From Molanna angustata (lineage: Eukaryota > Arthropoda > Insecta > Trichoptera > Molannidae), in NCBI GenBank assembly GCA_963576475.1, contig OY754975.1:19103260-19167259 (forward strand): a DNA stretch of 64,000 nt. Direction: 5' to 3'. Below, in pieces: positions 10,730-21,473 of the stretch; the first letter of the stretch is position 1, and each line of letters begins with the position of its first letter. The notes below the pieces were generated by a model. That model searched no databases, was not told the DNA's origin, and worked only from the letters and a program-made list of their open reading frames with translations. Both the position numbers and the translations under genes were made by a program.

Positions 10730-12826
10730 TACCAGATCCAGATCGAGATACAGAGAAGAACTTCAAAGGACTATAAGCAACATCGATACATCACAGTTGA
10801 TGAAGTCTGGAACTCTTGTAAGAGATGTATCAAAGATGCTGCAACTACTGTCCTTGGCAATGAACAACCCCAAAGACGGGCTTACTGGTTTGACGAAGAA
10901 TGTGCACTTGTCACAAAGAGAAAGAATGAAGCCTACCTCAAAAAACAACAAATGCTGAGGAAGAATACAAACAAAGGAGAAGAGAGGAGAAACAAACCCA
11001 TAGAACCAAAAAGAGAGCCTATGAGACAAAACAACTAGAAGAACTTGAAAACCTCAAGAATCGAAATGAAATCCGAAAGTTTTATCAAAGTATTAACCAA
11101 CAGAGAAAGGACTTTAAACCGAGAATAACAGCATGCAGAGACTCGGATGGAAATATTTTGAATGATAAAGACGATATTTTGAAGCGCTGGGCGCAACATT
11201 TCGATAAATTGTTGAATAGGCAAAGCTGTTCTGAAGATACTGATTTTGAAATCCCCTCTGACATCTCGGACAATGAAGAAGCAACCCCATCAATCGGAGA
11301 AGTAGAAAGATCCCTATTATGCCTCAAGATCTCCAGGAGAGGATGGAATTCCAGGCGAATTACTTAAATATGGTGGAAATGAAGTAAAGATAATTCTCCA
11401 CACATTAATTATAAAAATATGGGAATGTGAGACACTACCAAAGGACTGGGAAACAGGCATAATATGTCCTCTTCATAAAAAAGGCGATGCAATGGAATGT
11501 AGCAACTATCGCGGCATAACGCTACTCAACACAGCGTATAAAGTGTTTGCGGGCATGCTGTTTGTACGACTGCTTCCATATAGAGAGAGGATAGTAGGAA
11601 AATATCAATCCGGCTTCAGACCTGGAAAGTCTACGATCGACCAGATATTCTCACTTCGACAAATACTGGAGAAGACTCTCGAGCATAACATTGAGACTCA
11701 CAATATCTTCGTGGACTTTAAGGCCGCATATGACAGCGTTAATCGAACTAAACTATATCAGGCGATGATAGAACTTGAAATCCCTCCGAAACTAATCAGA
11801 CTGGTAAAAATATCAATGTCTAACTCTAGTTGCCGAGTTAGGATTCAGTCTAGTACTTCGGAACAGTTCTACACCCATAATGGTCTCAGACAGGGTGACG
11901 CACTGGCCTGTCTATTATTTAATATAGCGCTTGAAAAAACTATTAGGGACGCCAGAATAGAAACATCCAGAACGATCTTCAGAAAGTCATGTCAAATATT
12001 AGCATACGCAGACGACATAGACATTATCGCAAGAACACTCCGCGATGTGAGGGCTGGTTTCGCTGACCTAGAAGAGGCAGCAAATAATATAGGACTGGAT
12101 ATAAATGCCTCTAAAACGAAATATATGTTGGCAACTAGAGGTGCCTAACCACACCATCCCCCAGGAACTTCGGTAAGAGCAGGTACCCACAGCATCGAGT
12201 GTGTAGACACATTTACTTACTTAGGTTCGGTCGTAACGAGTGGTAATGAAACCAGTGTTGAAATCAAGAAAAGACTTGCCTTGGCTAACAAGTGTTACTT
12301 TGGACTACAGAGGCACTTTAGATCACATGTACTGTCAAGAAACACTAAAATCCTCGTATATAAAACTCTTTTACGACCTGTACTGACATATGACTGAGTG
12401 TTGGGTTCTTGCTAAAAATGATATGGATGCATTACTGGTCTTCGAAAGAAAAATTTTGAGAAAAATTTTCGGTCCCCTCTGCGATCATGGCACGTGGAGA
12501 ATCAGGTTCAACCACGAACTACAGAGCCTATTCAAGGAAACAAATATCGTCCAAACGATAAAAATAGGGAGGCTCCGCTGGTTAGGACACGTGCATCGCA
12601 TGGGAGATGACCACACACCAAAAAGAATCCTCACAACGCGTCCGGAGGGTAGAAGGGGTGTGGGAAGGCCGAAACTGCGATGGATGGATGGAGTTGAGAG
12701 GGACCTTCAAATAGCCGGTGTGCGGAATTGGAGAGAAAAGGCCATGGATAGGGTGCAATGGAGACGATTCCTTGAGGAGGCCAAGGCCCATCCTGGGCTG
12801 TGGAGCCACTGATGATGATGATGATG
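10730..12826 (+). mobile_element. RTE-clade LINE inserted with 14-bp target-site duplication
   Basis: 5'-truncated RTE element ending in a short GAT repeat, the tail type of insect RTE elements. ATTGTGCCTAACCA flanks it at 10716-10729 and 12827-12840. Removing the insertion and one copy restores the surrounding LINE reading (IVPNxHGF). Confidence 0.93.
10745..12812 (+). pseudogene. RTE reverse transcriptase, frameshifted
   Basis: RT motifs lie in several frames. The linker (EELENLKNRNEIRKFYQSI) is followed by SNYRGITLLNTAYKVFAGML, YQSGFRPGKSTIDQIF, IFVDFKAAYDSVNR, NGLRQGDALACLLF and ILAYADDIDII with the catalytic Asp pair. The RTE-specific tail is TECWVLAKND, FERKILRKIFGP, GRLRWLGHVHRM, GVGRPKLRWMDGVERDL and a W-R-F-L-E-E-A-K end at 12812. 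Frameshifts near 10900, 11350, 12150 and 12390 make it non-coding. It supplied its own nicking and copying in the family. Confidence 0.88.
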
Positions 12827-12840
12827 ATTGTGCCTAACCA

Positions 12841-12983
12841 ACATGGTTTTATGTCTGGCAGATCAACTTTGACGAACCTTGTGGTCTATCAAAATTATAT
12901 TGTGAATGCTTTGGCTAATAAACAACAAGTTGATTCAAAATATACAGATTTTAGTAAAGCATTCGACAAAGTTGATCATAACT
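12841..12983 (+). pseudogene. Outer LINE RT, middle segment
   Basis: HGFMSGRSTLTNLVVYQNYI, then YTDFSKAFDKVDHN: the RT block with the first catalytic Asp. Bounded on the left by the RTE duplication and on the right by a second LINE insertion. Confidence 0.85.
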
Positions 12984-14759
12984 AGTTGATCAAGAAGGGT
13001 CCAGGCAATGATGGTATCCCTCCGTATTTCATACTTCAATGCGCCGAAACGCTAGCACTTCCACTAACCATTCTCTTTAACAGACCTATGAACGAAGGTA
13101 AATTTCCTAGTAGATTCAAAGAGGCTCTCATAGTTCCCATATATAAGAAGGGGTCGAGGAACAATGCAGAAAATTATAGACCAATATCAATACTATCAGT
13201 TTTTAGTAAATTATTTGAACGTATTACATATGATCAAGTATATCCTGTAATAATTAAATATATTCAAGACCAGCAACATGGTTTTCTAAGAAACCGTTCC
13301 GTGTTATCAAATATGCTCATTTTCACTGAATATTTATCATTTAATATGGAGGATAAATATCAAATTGACGCAATATATACAGATTACTCAAAGGCTTTAG
13401 ACAGAGTCGATCATGTTATATTAGCCAAGAAATTAAAATTAGTCTAATTAGTAAAATTAGGTGGTTTGTGTCGTATATTGAAAACAGGTCTCAGTCAGTA
13501 AAAATTGAAAATTACAGGTCCAATTTTAAGTTTATTCCATCTGGCGTTCCACAAGGCTCACACTTGGGACCGTTATTGTTTAATAATATTTACACTCACG
13601 ATATCTACATGTGCTTTACAAACTCCTTATATGTCTCATATGCTGATGTCATGAAGGTTTATTTAAAAATTTGTTGAATTGCAGACTGCCATAAACTTCA
13701 GAGTGACCTGGATAGATTATCATAATATTGCAAACAAAACAAACTTGACTTGAATATCTCAAAATGTAACAAAATTTCATTCACTCGTGCTAAAAACATT
13801 ATTAAATATAATTATATGCTTCACAATAACACGCTCGAAGAAGTGGATCATATAAGAGATTTGAGGATTACGTTAGACTCAAAATTAATGTTCGACAAAC
13901 ATTTGGATATAATAGTTAATAAAGCTTATAAATCTTTGGGGTACATTATCCGCCTGTGTAAACCATTTAAAATTGTCAGTACACTTCATAGGTTATACAC
14001 CACGTTCATACGTCCACATTTACAATACTGTACTCCAATATGGTCTCCTTACTACCTAAAACATATAAATAGAATTGAAAAAGTACAAAAAAAGTATTTG
14101 AAACATATCAACTTTCGTTTACACATATATTTTCCTTTATATTCCGAATCAGTTCAATTTCATAAATTTGACACACTAGTTAATCGACGAATTATGGCCT
14201 ATCAATCTCTCTTATATAAGGTAATAAACAATTTTTTTTGACTCTTCTGAACTGATAAGCTTCATACCACTCAGAGTTTCTGGAAGAACTACCAGACGGC
14301 CGGAATTGTTTCACGTTCCTCTTTGTAGAACGAACTATCGGAAGTTTTCAACTATCCCTCGAATTTGTCGACAATATAATGAAAGTTTAATGATATAGAC
14401 ATATTTTTCCTTTCTTATAATCAATTCCGGGAGAGGGTTAGGTGCGAGTGCGGACGGATATCATAATGACGAAAGGTGTTGTGACATACCATCAGTTTCT
14501 CTGCCTCTCACATTCCTTCACTTTTCTATTTCTATTCCTACAGTTCCTCCCCCATCTCCGTCACTATCCTTGTTGCTTTTGTCATGTATACATTTTTTTT
14601 TAGTTTTTAATATATAATATTAATATTTTTTCAGAATCAACTGTAAATACGTACTTTGTGGACAGTTTTTTTTTTGGCCTTGATTTATTACTCATTGTTT
14701 TATATTTATATTAGTTAATAATGCTGTTATTGTCCCAAATAAACCAAATAAATAAAAAA
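12984..14759 (+). mobile_element. Second inserted LINE (Jockey/CR1-like), 5' truncated
   Basis: ATAACT occurs at 12978-12983 and 14760-14765, flanking this insertion. It ends in an A-rich tail (AATAAACCAAATAAATAAAAA). It is related to, but distinct from, the LINE it entered. Confidence 0.85.
12986..14241 (+). pseudogene. RT of second inserted LINE, frameshifted
   Basis: Starts within the fingers (KKGPGNDGIPPYF), then PIYKKGSRNNAENYRPISIL, QHGFLRNRSVLSNML, IYTDYSKALDRVDH. A shift near 13447 leads to GVPQGSHLGPLLF and SYADVMK, where the Y-A-D-D box has V in place of the second D. Then LRITLDSKLMFDKHLD and YCTPIWSPYY in the thumb region. Frame changes near 13447 and 13680; stop at 14241. Catalytic box damaged, so inactive. 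Confidence 0.85.
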
Positions 14760-14765
14760 ATAACT

Positions 14766-15751
14766 TACTGCTACACAAACTTAACAAATTAGGTATAAGT
14801 GATCATTTTTTAAATTGGATTGAGTCATACATTTGTAATAGGGAGCTATACGTCAAAATTAGTTCCTTCTCTTCATTTAAATTTAAAACAACCAGTGGTG
14901 TCCCACAAGGGTCCCATTTAGGTCCTATTTTATTTTTGCTATTTATAAATGACATTGTTACTATATTTCAGGATGTGATGATTTTGATTTTCGCAGACGA
15001 TATGAAAATATTTAGTGTGATTCGAAATATCCAGGATTGTGAAATAATTCAACAAAATCTGATCAGACTGAACGATTGGTGTAAATCCAACAAACTTCTT
15101 TTAAATGTCAACAAATGGCAAGTTATTAGATTTCATAGAATTAAAAATCCCATCATATTTAATTACTCTGTCGAGGATATTTTTTTGAAATCAGTCACTG
15201 AAATCAATGATCTTGGTGTATTACTTGATGAGAAATTGTCATTTGTAAGTCATACAAACAATATAACAAACAAGGCTATGAAAACCCTTGGCTTTGTTTT
15301 ACGTACATGCAACTCTTTTTCAAATATTCAAACAATTGAACTGTTATACTGTTCTCTAGTAAGAAGTAAAGTTGAATATAATTCATCTGTTTGGTGTCCA
15401 CACTATAATATCCATATCAACTCACTTGAACGTATCCAAAATAAAAATCTACACTATATAAACTACCGTCTTCATATTCCAACTGAAAATATTAATTATA
15501 CAGAGTTATTAATTTTTACGGGTCTTTTGTCTCTATCCAACAGGAGAGTTGTGTTTGATTTTACATTACTCTATAAAATTATTAATTCATTTTTTGACAT
15601 CCCTGATATTCTTTGTTTAATATTGTTTCATGCGCCAAAACGATCTACTCTGTTACCGACGCTTTTTTACTGTGACAATACCAAAACAAATGCACACATA
15701 AATTCCCTTATACCTGGACTGCAGGTATGCACATATAATAGATATATTTAA
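14766..15751 (+). pseudogene. Outer LINE RT, last segment
   Basis: Resumes LLHKLNKLGISDHFLNWIES, GVPQGSHLGPILFLLFINDI and IFADDMKIF with the catalytic Asp pair. The thumb follows (INDLGVLLDEKLSFVSHTNN, VWCPHYNIHINSLERIQNKN) to the natural stop at 15751. This last stretch is open, but earlier segments are frameshifted and interrupted. Confidence 0.85.
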
Positions 15752-16053
15752 CTCTGGTCTGTCTCAGTACAAGAGCGCGTTGCTTAGAGCCCTACACCCC
15801 GCAACCGCTACCGCCGTCATGCATAATATAATATAATGTTTCGTTATTTATTTACATTGACAATTTTTCATCCTTTTTTTAATTAACTATATATATCGAT
15901 GTTTTTCTATTTCTTTTTATCGCCTTTTTGTTGTCAACTTTTATTTTTTGTTCTGCATATAATTATTGTTTTTTTATTACTTTATCTGCATATAATTATT
16001 ATTTTTTTATTATTTTATCTGCACATAATTATTGTTATTGTTTATCTGCATAT
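15752..16053. repeat. LINE 3' flank and AT-rich tandem repeat
   Basis: No gene. From about 15950 a 35-40-bp unit containing CTGCATATAATTATT recurs four times. It could be read as a hydrophobic peptide, but it ends in CATATAG and may simply be the pyrimidine/AT tract before a splice acceptor. Confidence 0.5.
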
Positions 16054-16327
16054 AGAGACAATAATTAAAAGCGACAGTGGTTATATTGTACCATCTACAT
16101 CATCATTTGAAATGTACATTGTTGAAGAAACAAATCAAAACTGTACTTGTCAGCTTATATGCGCAGGTTGTAATAACATTTGCATGCATTATTATTCATG
16201 CACATGTTTGGATGCTAGTATTAAATGGAATATGTGCAAACATATACATTTGGTATGTCGAATGAAAATGTTAGACACTGATATCAATAATTCAAATTCT
16301 GCTCAAAATGATACATTTATTATAAAT

Positions 16328-16624
16328 AAAGCAAGTACATCTCATAAAGCAAATACATCTCATGAAGCAAGTACATCTCATGACGCAAGTACATCTCATG
16401 ACGCAAGTACATCTCATGAAGCAAGTACATGTCATGAAGCAAGCACATCTCATGAAGCAAGTACATCTCATGAAGCAAGTACATGTCATGAAGCAAGCAC
16501 ATCTCATGAAGCAAGTACATCTCATGAAGCAAGTACATGTCATGAAGCAAGCACATCTCATGAAGCAAGTACATCTCATGAAGCAAGCACATCTCATGAA
16601 GCAAGCACATCTAATGAAGCAAAT
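16328..16624 (+). repeat. 18-bp coding minisatellite
   Basis: About 16 copies of GCAAGTACATCTCATGAA in frame with the SWIM protein (A-S-T-S-H-E). Variants with GAC for GAA and TGT for TCT recur in blocks of three units (54 bp), showing later amplification of a higher-order unit. Confidence 0.95.
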
Positions 16625-17147
16625 ATTTTAATAGCTGAACTCAGCAAAAAAAAATTAAAGCTTTTCTGGTATTTAGGCTAGGCATATTAGCCAAAAAATA
16701 GGGTCTCAGAAGCAAATTTTGCTATAGACAAAATTTTCTATATTTCTTATTCATAACGTTTTTCTGTAAGACTAACCGTTTCACAGCTAAAGAGCGCGCC
16801 CGAAAGGGGCCATATTTTCATATGGTGAAATTAACCGATTACGCAGAAATCTCCCTTGCTGTGATACTTAAATCGCTGTAACAATTTATTAAATTATACA
16901 ATTTATAATCTACAAAAGTACATTTTTCATAAATAACGATTTTTAAGACTAACCGTTACGCCCTGAGAGCGCGCCCGAAAGGGGCCATACTTTCATATGG
17001 TGAAATTAACCGATTACGCAGAAATCGCCCTTGCTGTGATACTTAACTGTTGTAACAATTTATTACATTATACCATTTATATCATTTGTATAACAGTACA
17101 TTTCTCACAAATAACGTTTTTCTTTGGAAGACTAACCTATTGATTTA

Positions 17148-18722
17148 CAACCACCGTGCCATGTCATTTTTGTGTGCCGCGAAATTCTTAAGGTGTGACG
17201 CCAAATTTTAGAAATGTATATAATTAGTAAATGGGGCTATATTTCCATGTCTGTGAAAAAGAGCAGGGGCAAGGAGAAGTGGAAGAATAGGAGCCACGCC
17301 TTTTCTCATTGTATCATCAGTGCTGTAAGACCTAGATCCTTTTTGTCTAATTTATATGTTGGGTTAGCAGCATTCCTATAAAAAGTTTGGATCCCGAAAA
17401 TTATTGGATGTTTTGTGTTCGCTGGGGTTTTGCAGCACTTACGTCGAAGAAGTACGGTATAAAAATTTCTTCCACCCTTACAACAGAATCATAAGTATGT
17501 GCCGAGGGTTTTATGCAGTTCATATAACGCAGATTACAACACTCACACGATAGATGGACACAACACATTCCATGTCATGGGAGGGATGTAGTTATACTAT
17601 TGGCCCAGCTTCTGTAGTTCCTACAGATGCCACCATTTACAGAAACAAAGATACGAGTTGCACCTGGAAGCAGTCTGGAGAATGCTGCCGTATTTTCATG
17701 CCTCATGACACTCCCGTTACTCAAAATGCATTCACTTGTATCTCCAGGATATGATAAACTCGAAAGTAATAATGTTTCCCAATGAATATTACAAGTTTAC
17801 ATCTGAAGGTTTTTTACGGTATGACGGATCGCTAACAAGTTTTGCTCAGGGATGTGGACCGATATGGTCATTGAGCAGTTTCTAATGAGGAGCCTGAAGG
17901 TGCAAGGATGCCTGACTCATGGACGTGGGGTACACAAAATTATTCAAACCAGATGGACCATGTCATTTACATGTCTGTGAGTAAATAGAAAACTACTGTG
18001 GTGTTTCATTTGATAACTACTGTGGTGTTTGATTTTGCCAAGATGTATGCGTGGTTGCAGGAACACTTTCCATTCCCAGAAAGCCCTAAATTATTTTCTC
18101 TGGGTACAGGCATTCTTGGTTATGAGAGGGTAAATTGTCATGAGGCGTGGGAGAAGCGCATGAGGGCCATGAGGGGTATCGAAAGATGTGTAAAAAAATT
18201 CAAATTTGGTGATGTCAAATTCCAAAGGAGGTACCGAGTCCAACCTTTTGCCATAATGATCAAAGATTTGCGATCAAAGTAGGCAACAACATTCTCCCTG
18301 TTAATCCGACCATACTGTTCCAATACATCAGTGTGGCAAGGAATTGTGATGATGAAATTGAATTTTTCTTGCCGTACGATCTGGGTCCATACCCCTACTC
18401 CCTATTTGTGAACGCTCTAAGAAAAGTAACCAAATCTGCTTTATACAAAGCATTTGTACCCACATTAAGAAAGTTCAGCGGAAAGGTGCTGAATGGTGCT
18501 AATGGCGCGGTAAGAATGTAAAATAAAATAATATGTACTTATTATAAAAACAACAGTTTGTTTATAAGGGATTAATAACAAGTAAATAATAAGTATATTT
18601 TTTGTAATAAATTTGAGATTGATTTTTTTATAATTTTTATTAATTATATACATTTCTAAAATTTGGCGTCATACCTTAAGAATTTCGCGGCACCCAAAAA
18701 TGCCGCGGCACGGTGGTTGAAA
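17148..18722. mobile_element. Inner inverted-repeat element with decayed ORFs
   Basis: Flanked by inverted copies of a roughly 75-bp sequence (CAACCACCGTGCC, GTGCCGCGAAATTCTTAAGG, GACGCCAAATTTTAGAAATG) at 17150-17225 and 18650-18720. The CAACCACCGTG-type ends recall hAT-like termini, but I cannot fix the superfamily. It sits inside the fold-back transposon. Confidence 0.65.
17554..18521 (+). pseudogene. Decayed TE-associated protein (unclassified family)
   Basis: Fragments in shifting frames: WEGCSYTIGPASVVPTDA (17554-17754), MYAWLQEHFPFPESPKLFSL to RRYRVQPFAIMIKDL (18040-18282), then VNPTILFQYISVARNCDDEI, FFLPYDLGPYPYSLF and LRKVTKSALYKAFVP (to 18521). The F-x-Y-[DE]-L-x-P-Y-P-x-S-L-F phrase followed by R-K-x-x-K-S-A matches my memory of a family of uncharacterised, TE-linked animal proteins. 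I cannot name a function. Confidence 0.5.
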
Positions 18723-19879
18723 ATCAATAGGTTAGTCTTCCAAAGAAAACGTTACTCATGAGAAATGTACTGTTATACAAATGATATAATGTAATAAATT
18801 GTTACAACAGTTAAGTATTACAGCAAGGGCGATTTCCACGAAAACGGTGAATTTCACTAGATACGGAAATATGGCCCCTTTTGGGTGCACTCTAGCGACG
18901 AAACGGTTAGTCTTACAAAAAAAAAACGTTTTTACAAGAAATATAGAAAATTTTGTCTACTATAATTCTGTCTTGAACAATTTGTCGAAAAAACTAACCG
19001 TTACGCCCTGAGAGCGCGCCCGAAAGGGGCCATACTTTCATATGGTGAAATTAACCGATTACGCAGAAATCGCCCTTGCTGTGATACTTAACTGTTGTAA
19101 CAATTTATTACATTATACCATTTATATCATTTGTATAACAGTACATTTCTCACAAATAACGTTTTTCTTTGGAAGACTAACCTATTGATTTTCAACACCG
19201 TTAACAGTTAAGTATTACAGCAAGGGCGATTTCCGCGAAAACGGTGAATTTCACTAGATACGGAAATATGGCCCCTTTTGGGTGCACTCTAGCGACGAAA
19301 CGGTTAGTCTTACAAAAAAAAACGTTTTTACAAGAAATATAGAAAATTTTGTCTACTATAATTCTGTCTTGAACAATTTGTCGAAAAAATGCATAATTTT
19401 TGCGATATAGGCCGAAAACAGAAAAAAGTGCCCAAAAAACAACGTTCCGGGCAAAATTTTTGCCCGCAAACTTCAAATTCGTATTCAGCGACCCAAAAAA
19501 CATAAAGGGTGAGAAAATAAAAACTATAGCAAATTTGCGTCTGAAAATCCTAATATGCCTGGCCTAATTAGCCTATTAGAAAAAAAAGAGCAAATCAAAA
19601 AGAATTTACTCAAAATTCTTGATAATGTATCATGTTTGGATGATGCAAAATTTTTCGAAAAAGAATTTAAATCGATTGAAATATCATACAAAAATTGTAT
19701 CAATTTAAGAAACTCTTCTTCTTTGAAGAAGAAGAGCATACGTCAGAAGATTCACCAGAAAAAATATATACAACCACAGAGGTTGTATTCAACTCAAAAA
19801 AACACAAAGAATAAAAAAACCAAATCAAGATGACAAGAATAAAATAGCTCTTGAAGTGATTAATCAATCAAAATAAATT

Positions 19880-20086
19880 TTGATTGATCAATCAATTCAA
19901 TTGAAAGTGAACACACTGAGATGGTTTGGCCACATGGGGAGAATGAATGAGGAACGCCTGATGAAGAAAATAAACAATGCAGACAGGAATGGATTGAGAG
20001 GTCAGGGCCGCCCAAAAAAGAGATGCCATGACCATGTGAACGATATTCTGAAAGACGGAAATTTTAGAAGCGTGAACAACAGATGA
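19880..20086 (+). pseudogene. RTE-like LINE ORF2 C-terminal fragment
   Basis: LKVNTLRWFGHMGRMNEERL, then GLRGQGRPKKRCHDHVNDIL: the conserved LRW-GH-x-RM ... GRPKKRW ... VN-DIL tail of RTE-type LINEs. Only this tail remains. Confidence 0.75.
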
Positions 20087-20099
20087 TCATGAATGTTGT

Positions 20100-21131
20100 C
20101 GAGGCGATGAATATGGTATGTATATATGATGAAAATATCACCATTTCCATAATACGTCTAATTCAGTAACTTTTTAAGAAAGTTCCGACCAAAATAGGTA
20201 CCTACGTTCCTATTCCATTTAGTCCAAGTTGATATTTTATGACGCTGAAATACGACCGTAAATCTAAAATTTTAGAACGTTCCTATTTTAGTTCAACTAG
20301 TTCCAGGGGTATTATTATCTTAGTAGTTCTATAAGCTACACACATTATGTATATATAGATTTTTTTCCCTCCGAATTCTGAGTTCATCCATGTACAAAAC
20401 ATGTAAGTATGTTGCAAAGTCTTTAAGATTCTAGACCACTTCATATATTTTTTAATACGGGTTATTGTATTTAATGCTGTTGGCATGTTAAGAGAATAAA
20501 TTCTTTTAAACATCTCGACGGTTGGATACAATAGAAACATCTAAAATCAAGTTGTTTAAATGTTGATAAAAATATTATACATATTACTGGAAATATTTAA
20601 ATCAATTGATTAAATTGACAGCATGAATATAATAGGTATACATTAATACTTTCAGTATTATTGAAATATACAAAATTATTATTTTACTTATATATAAGTA
20701 CATTTTATTATATTCACGATAAAAGTTATATATAAATAAATCCCTATTAAAATCCTTGAAAACAATATTTTTTGGTTTTATTATATTACTATTTTTGTCG
20801 CCTGTTAACATTTTGAGTGATATCTCCGGTTTAATGTTACCGCCTACGGAAATACAGTACACGCCCCCAGGGGTGTTTACAATTGAAAATTAGATTGAAT
20901 TTTAGAAATACGTTTCCATTACCTGGATTTTACATTTTCTTTTTTGTTGCTTATTGTTAATTTAATTTAAACAATTTATTATTAGTATTATTGATGAAGC
21001 AAATTTGTGGTATCAAAATGTTTCTTTTTCCTCAACTATATAATAACTTATGAGCACTAATATCAATAAGTTTAAAAAACATGTTATTATCGTCGGGATA
21101 ATATATATTATGTACTAAATCAATAGTAAAT
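20100..21131. other. AT-rich region without a gene
   Basis: No coding sequence or clear element. It is the left flank of the Harbinger insertion. GC-richer phrases at 20845-20875 (ACACGCCCCCAGGGG) and just right of the transposon (26847-26870) may be parts of one older repeat that the transposon entered. Confidence 0.4.
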
Positions 21132-21473
21132 ATACAGTCTTATTCATAATAACTTATGTTAGGTTTAAAACAGTGTATAACAACAATACTGAAAATTACT
21201 ATTCATAATATCATATATAAGGCAATACTGCTATATAACGGCTACATTACGCCAATATAAGATATACACGGTCCCAGGCTGTTTTAACAGCAATATAAAG
21301 CCAAATAGGGACCGAACATTTCCGATGATTCCCGAATAGTGCCGATTGTCGATGTTATTAATGTTATTATGTTAAACAATTTTTGACGTTTGTGGGTTTG
21401 TGTCTTGTGAAATTGCGAAGCGGCGTGAATTTTGTGTTTCTTGTATCAAAATTTACCAATATACCTAATTAAA

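Larger units (their letters stand above)
9910..15830 (+). mobile_element. Outer LINE (Jockey/CR1-like), split by two later LINEs
   Basis: Three segments (9910-10729, 12827-12983, 14760-15751) join into one RT order. The first ends NKIIVPNHT; the second resumes GFMSGRSTLTNLV and ends FSKAFDKVDHN; the third resumes with GVPQGSHLGPILF and IFADD. Both junctions carry target-site duplications (14 bp and 6 bp). It starts in the endonuclease-RT linker, so it is 5' truncated. The 3' end is not sharply defined and is placed around 15830. Confidence 0.85.
16676..19564. mobile_element. Fold-back DNA transposon, TA-flanked, with inner element
   Basis: Terminal inverted repeats start GGCTAGGCATATTAG on the left and GGCCAGGCATATTAG on the right, with AGACGCAAATTTGCTATAG-like sequence close inside each. 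TA flanks both ends (16674-16675 and 19565-19566). The arms are built from repeats of about 180 bp carrying GAGAGCGCGCCCGAAAGG: direct copies near 16767, 16949 and 18992, inverted copies near 18734-18918 and 19203-19330. This resembles Foldback-type architecture. No intact transposase is seen. Confidence 0.8.
16054..19833 (+). pseudogene. SWIM zinc-finger protein gene remnant, split by a transposon
   Basis: Open sequence after a possible acceptor at 16053 (CATATAG) reads YIVPSTSSFEMYIVEE, then CQLICAGCNNICMHYYSCTC and CKHIHLV. That is a C-x-C...C-x-H SWIM finger, a zinc motif common at the end of MULE-type transposases and related proteins. Next come about 16 copies of A-S-T-S-H-E, then a lysine-rich segment that breaks at 16675. 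The same frame resumes at 19567 (ISLLEKKEQIKKNLLKILDN) and ends near 19833. Removing 16676-19564 and one TA joins the halves in frame. No upstream exons were identified. TE-derived or host gene: undecided. Confidence 0.65.

Noticed and set aside
3915..15830. One single LINE interrupted by BEL 1 (3075-3914 joined to 9910 onward)
   Set aside because: Both pieces contain their own endonuclease-RT linker, so they overlap and must come from different copies.
15899..16053. Membrane segments at the start of the SWIM ORF
   Set aside because: The hydrophobic stretch comes from an AT-rich tandem repeat ending in a possible splice acceptor, so it is probably intronic.
16292..16610. Minus-strand cysteine-rich ORFs opposite the minisatellite
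   Set aside because: Pure antisense reading of the 18-bp repeat; all frames are open because the unit length is a multiple of three.
16328..16624. CRISPR-like array
   Set aside because: Units of 18 bp without unique spacers, translated in frame: a coding minisatellite in a eukaryote.
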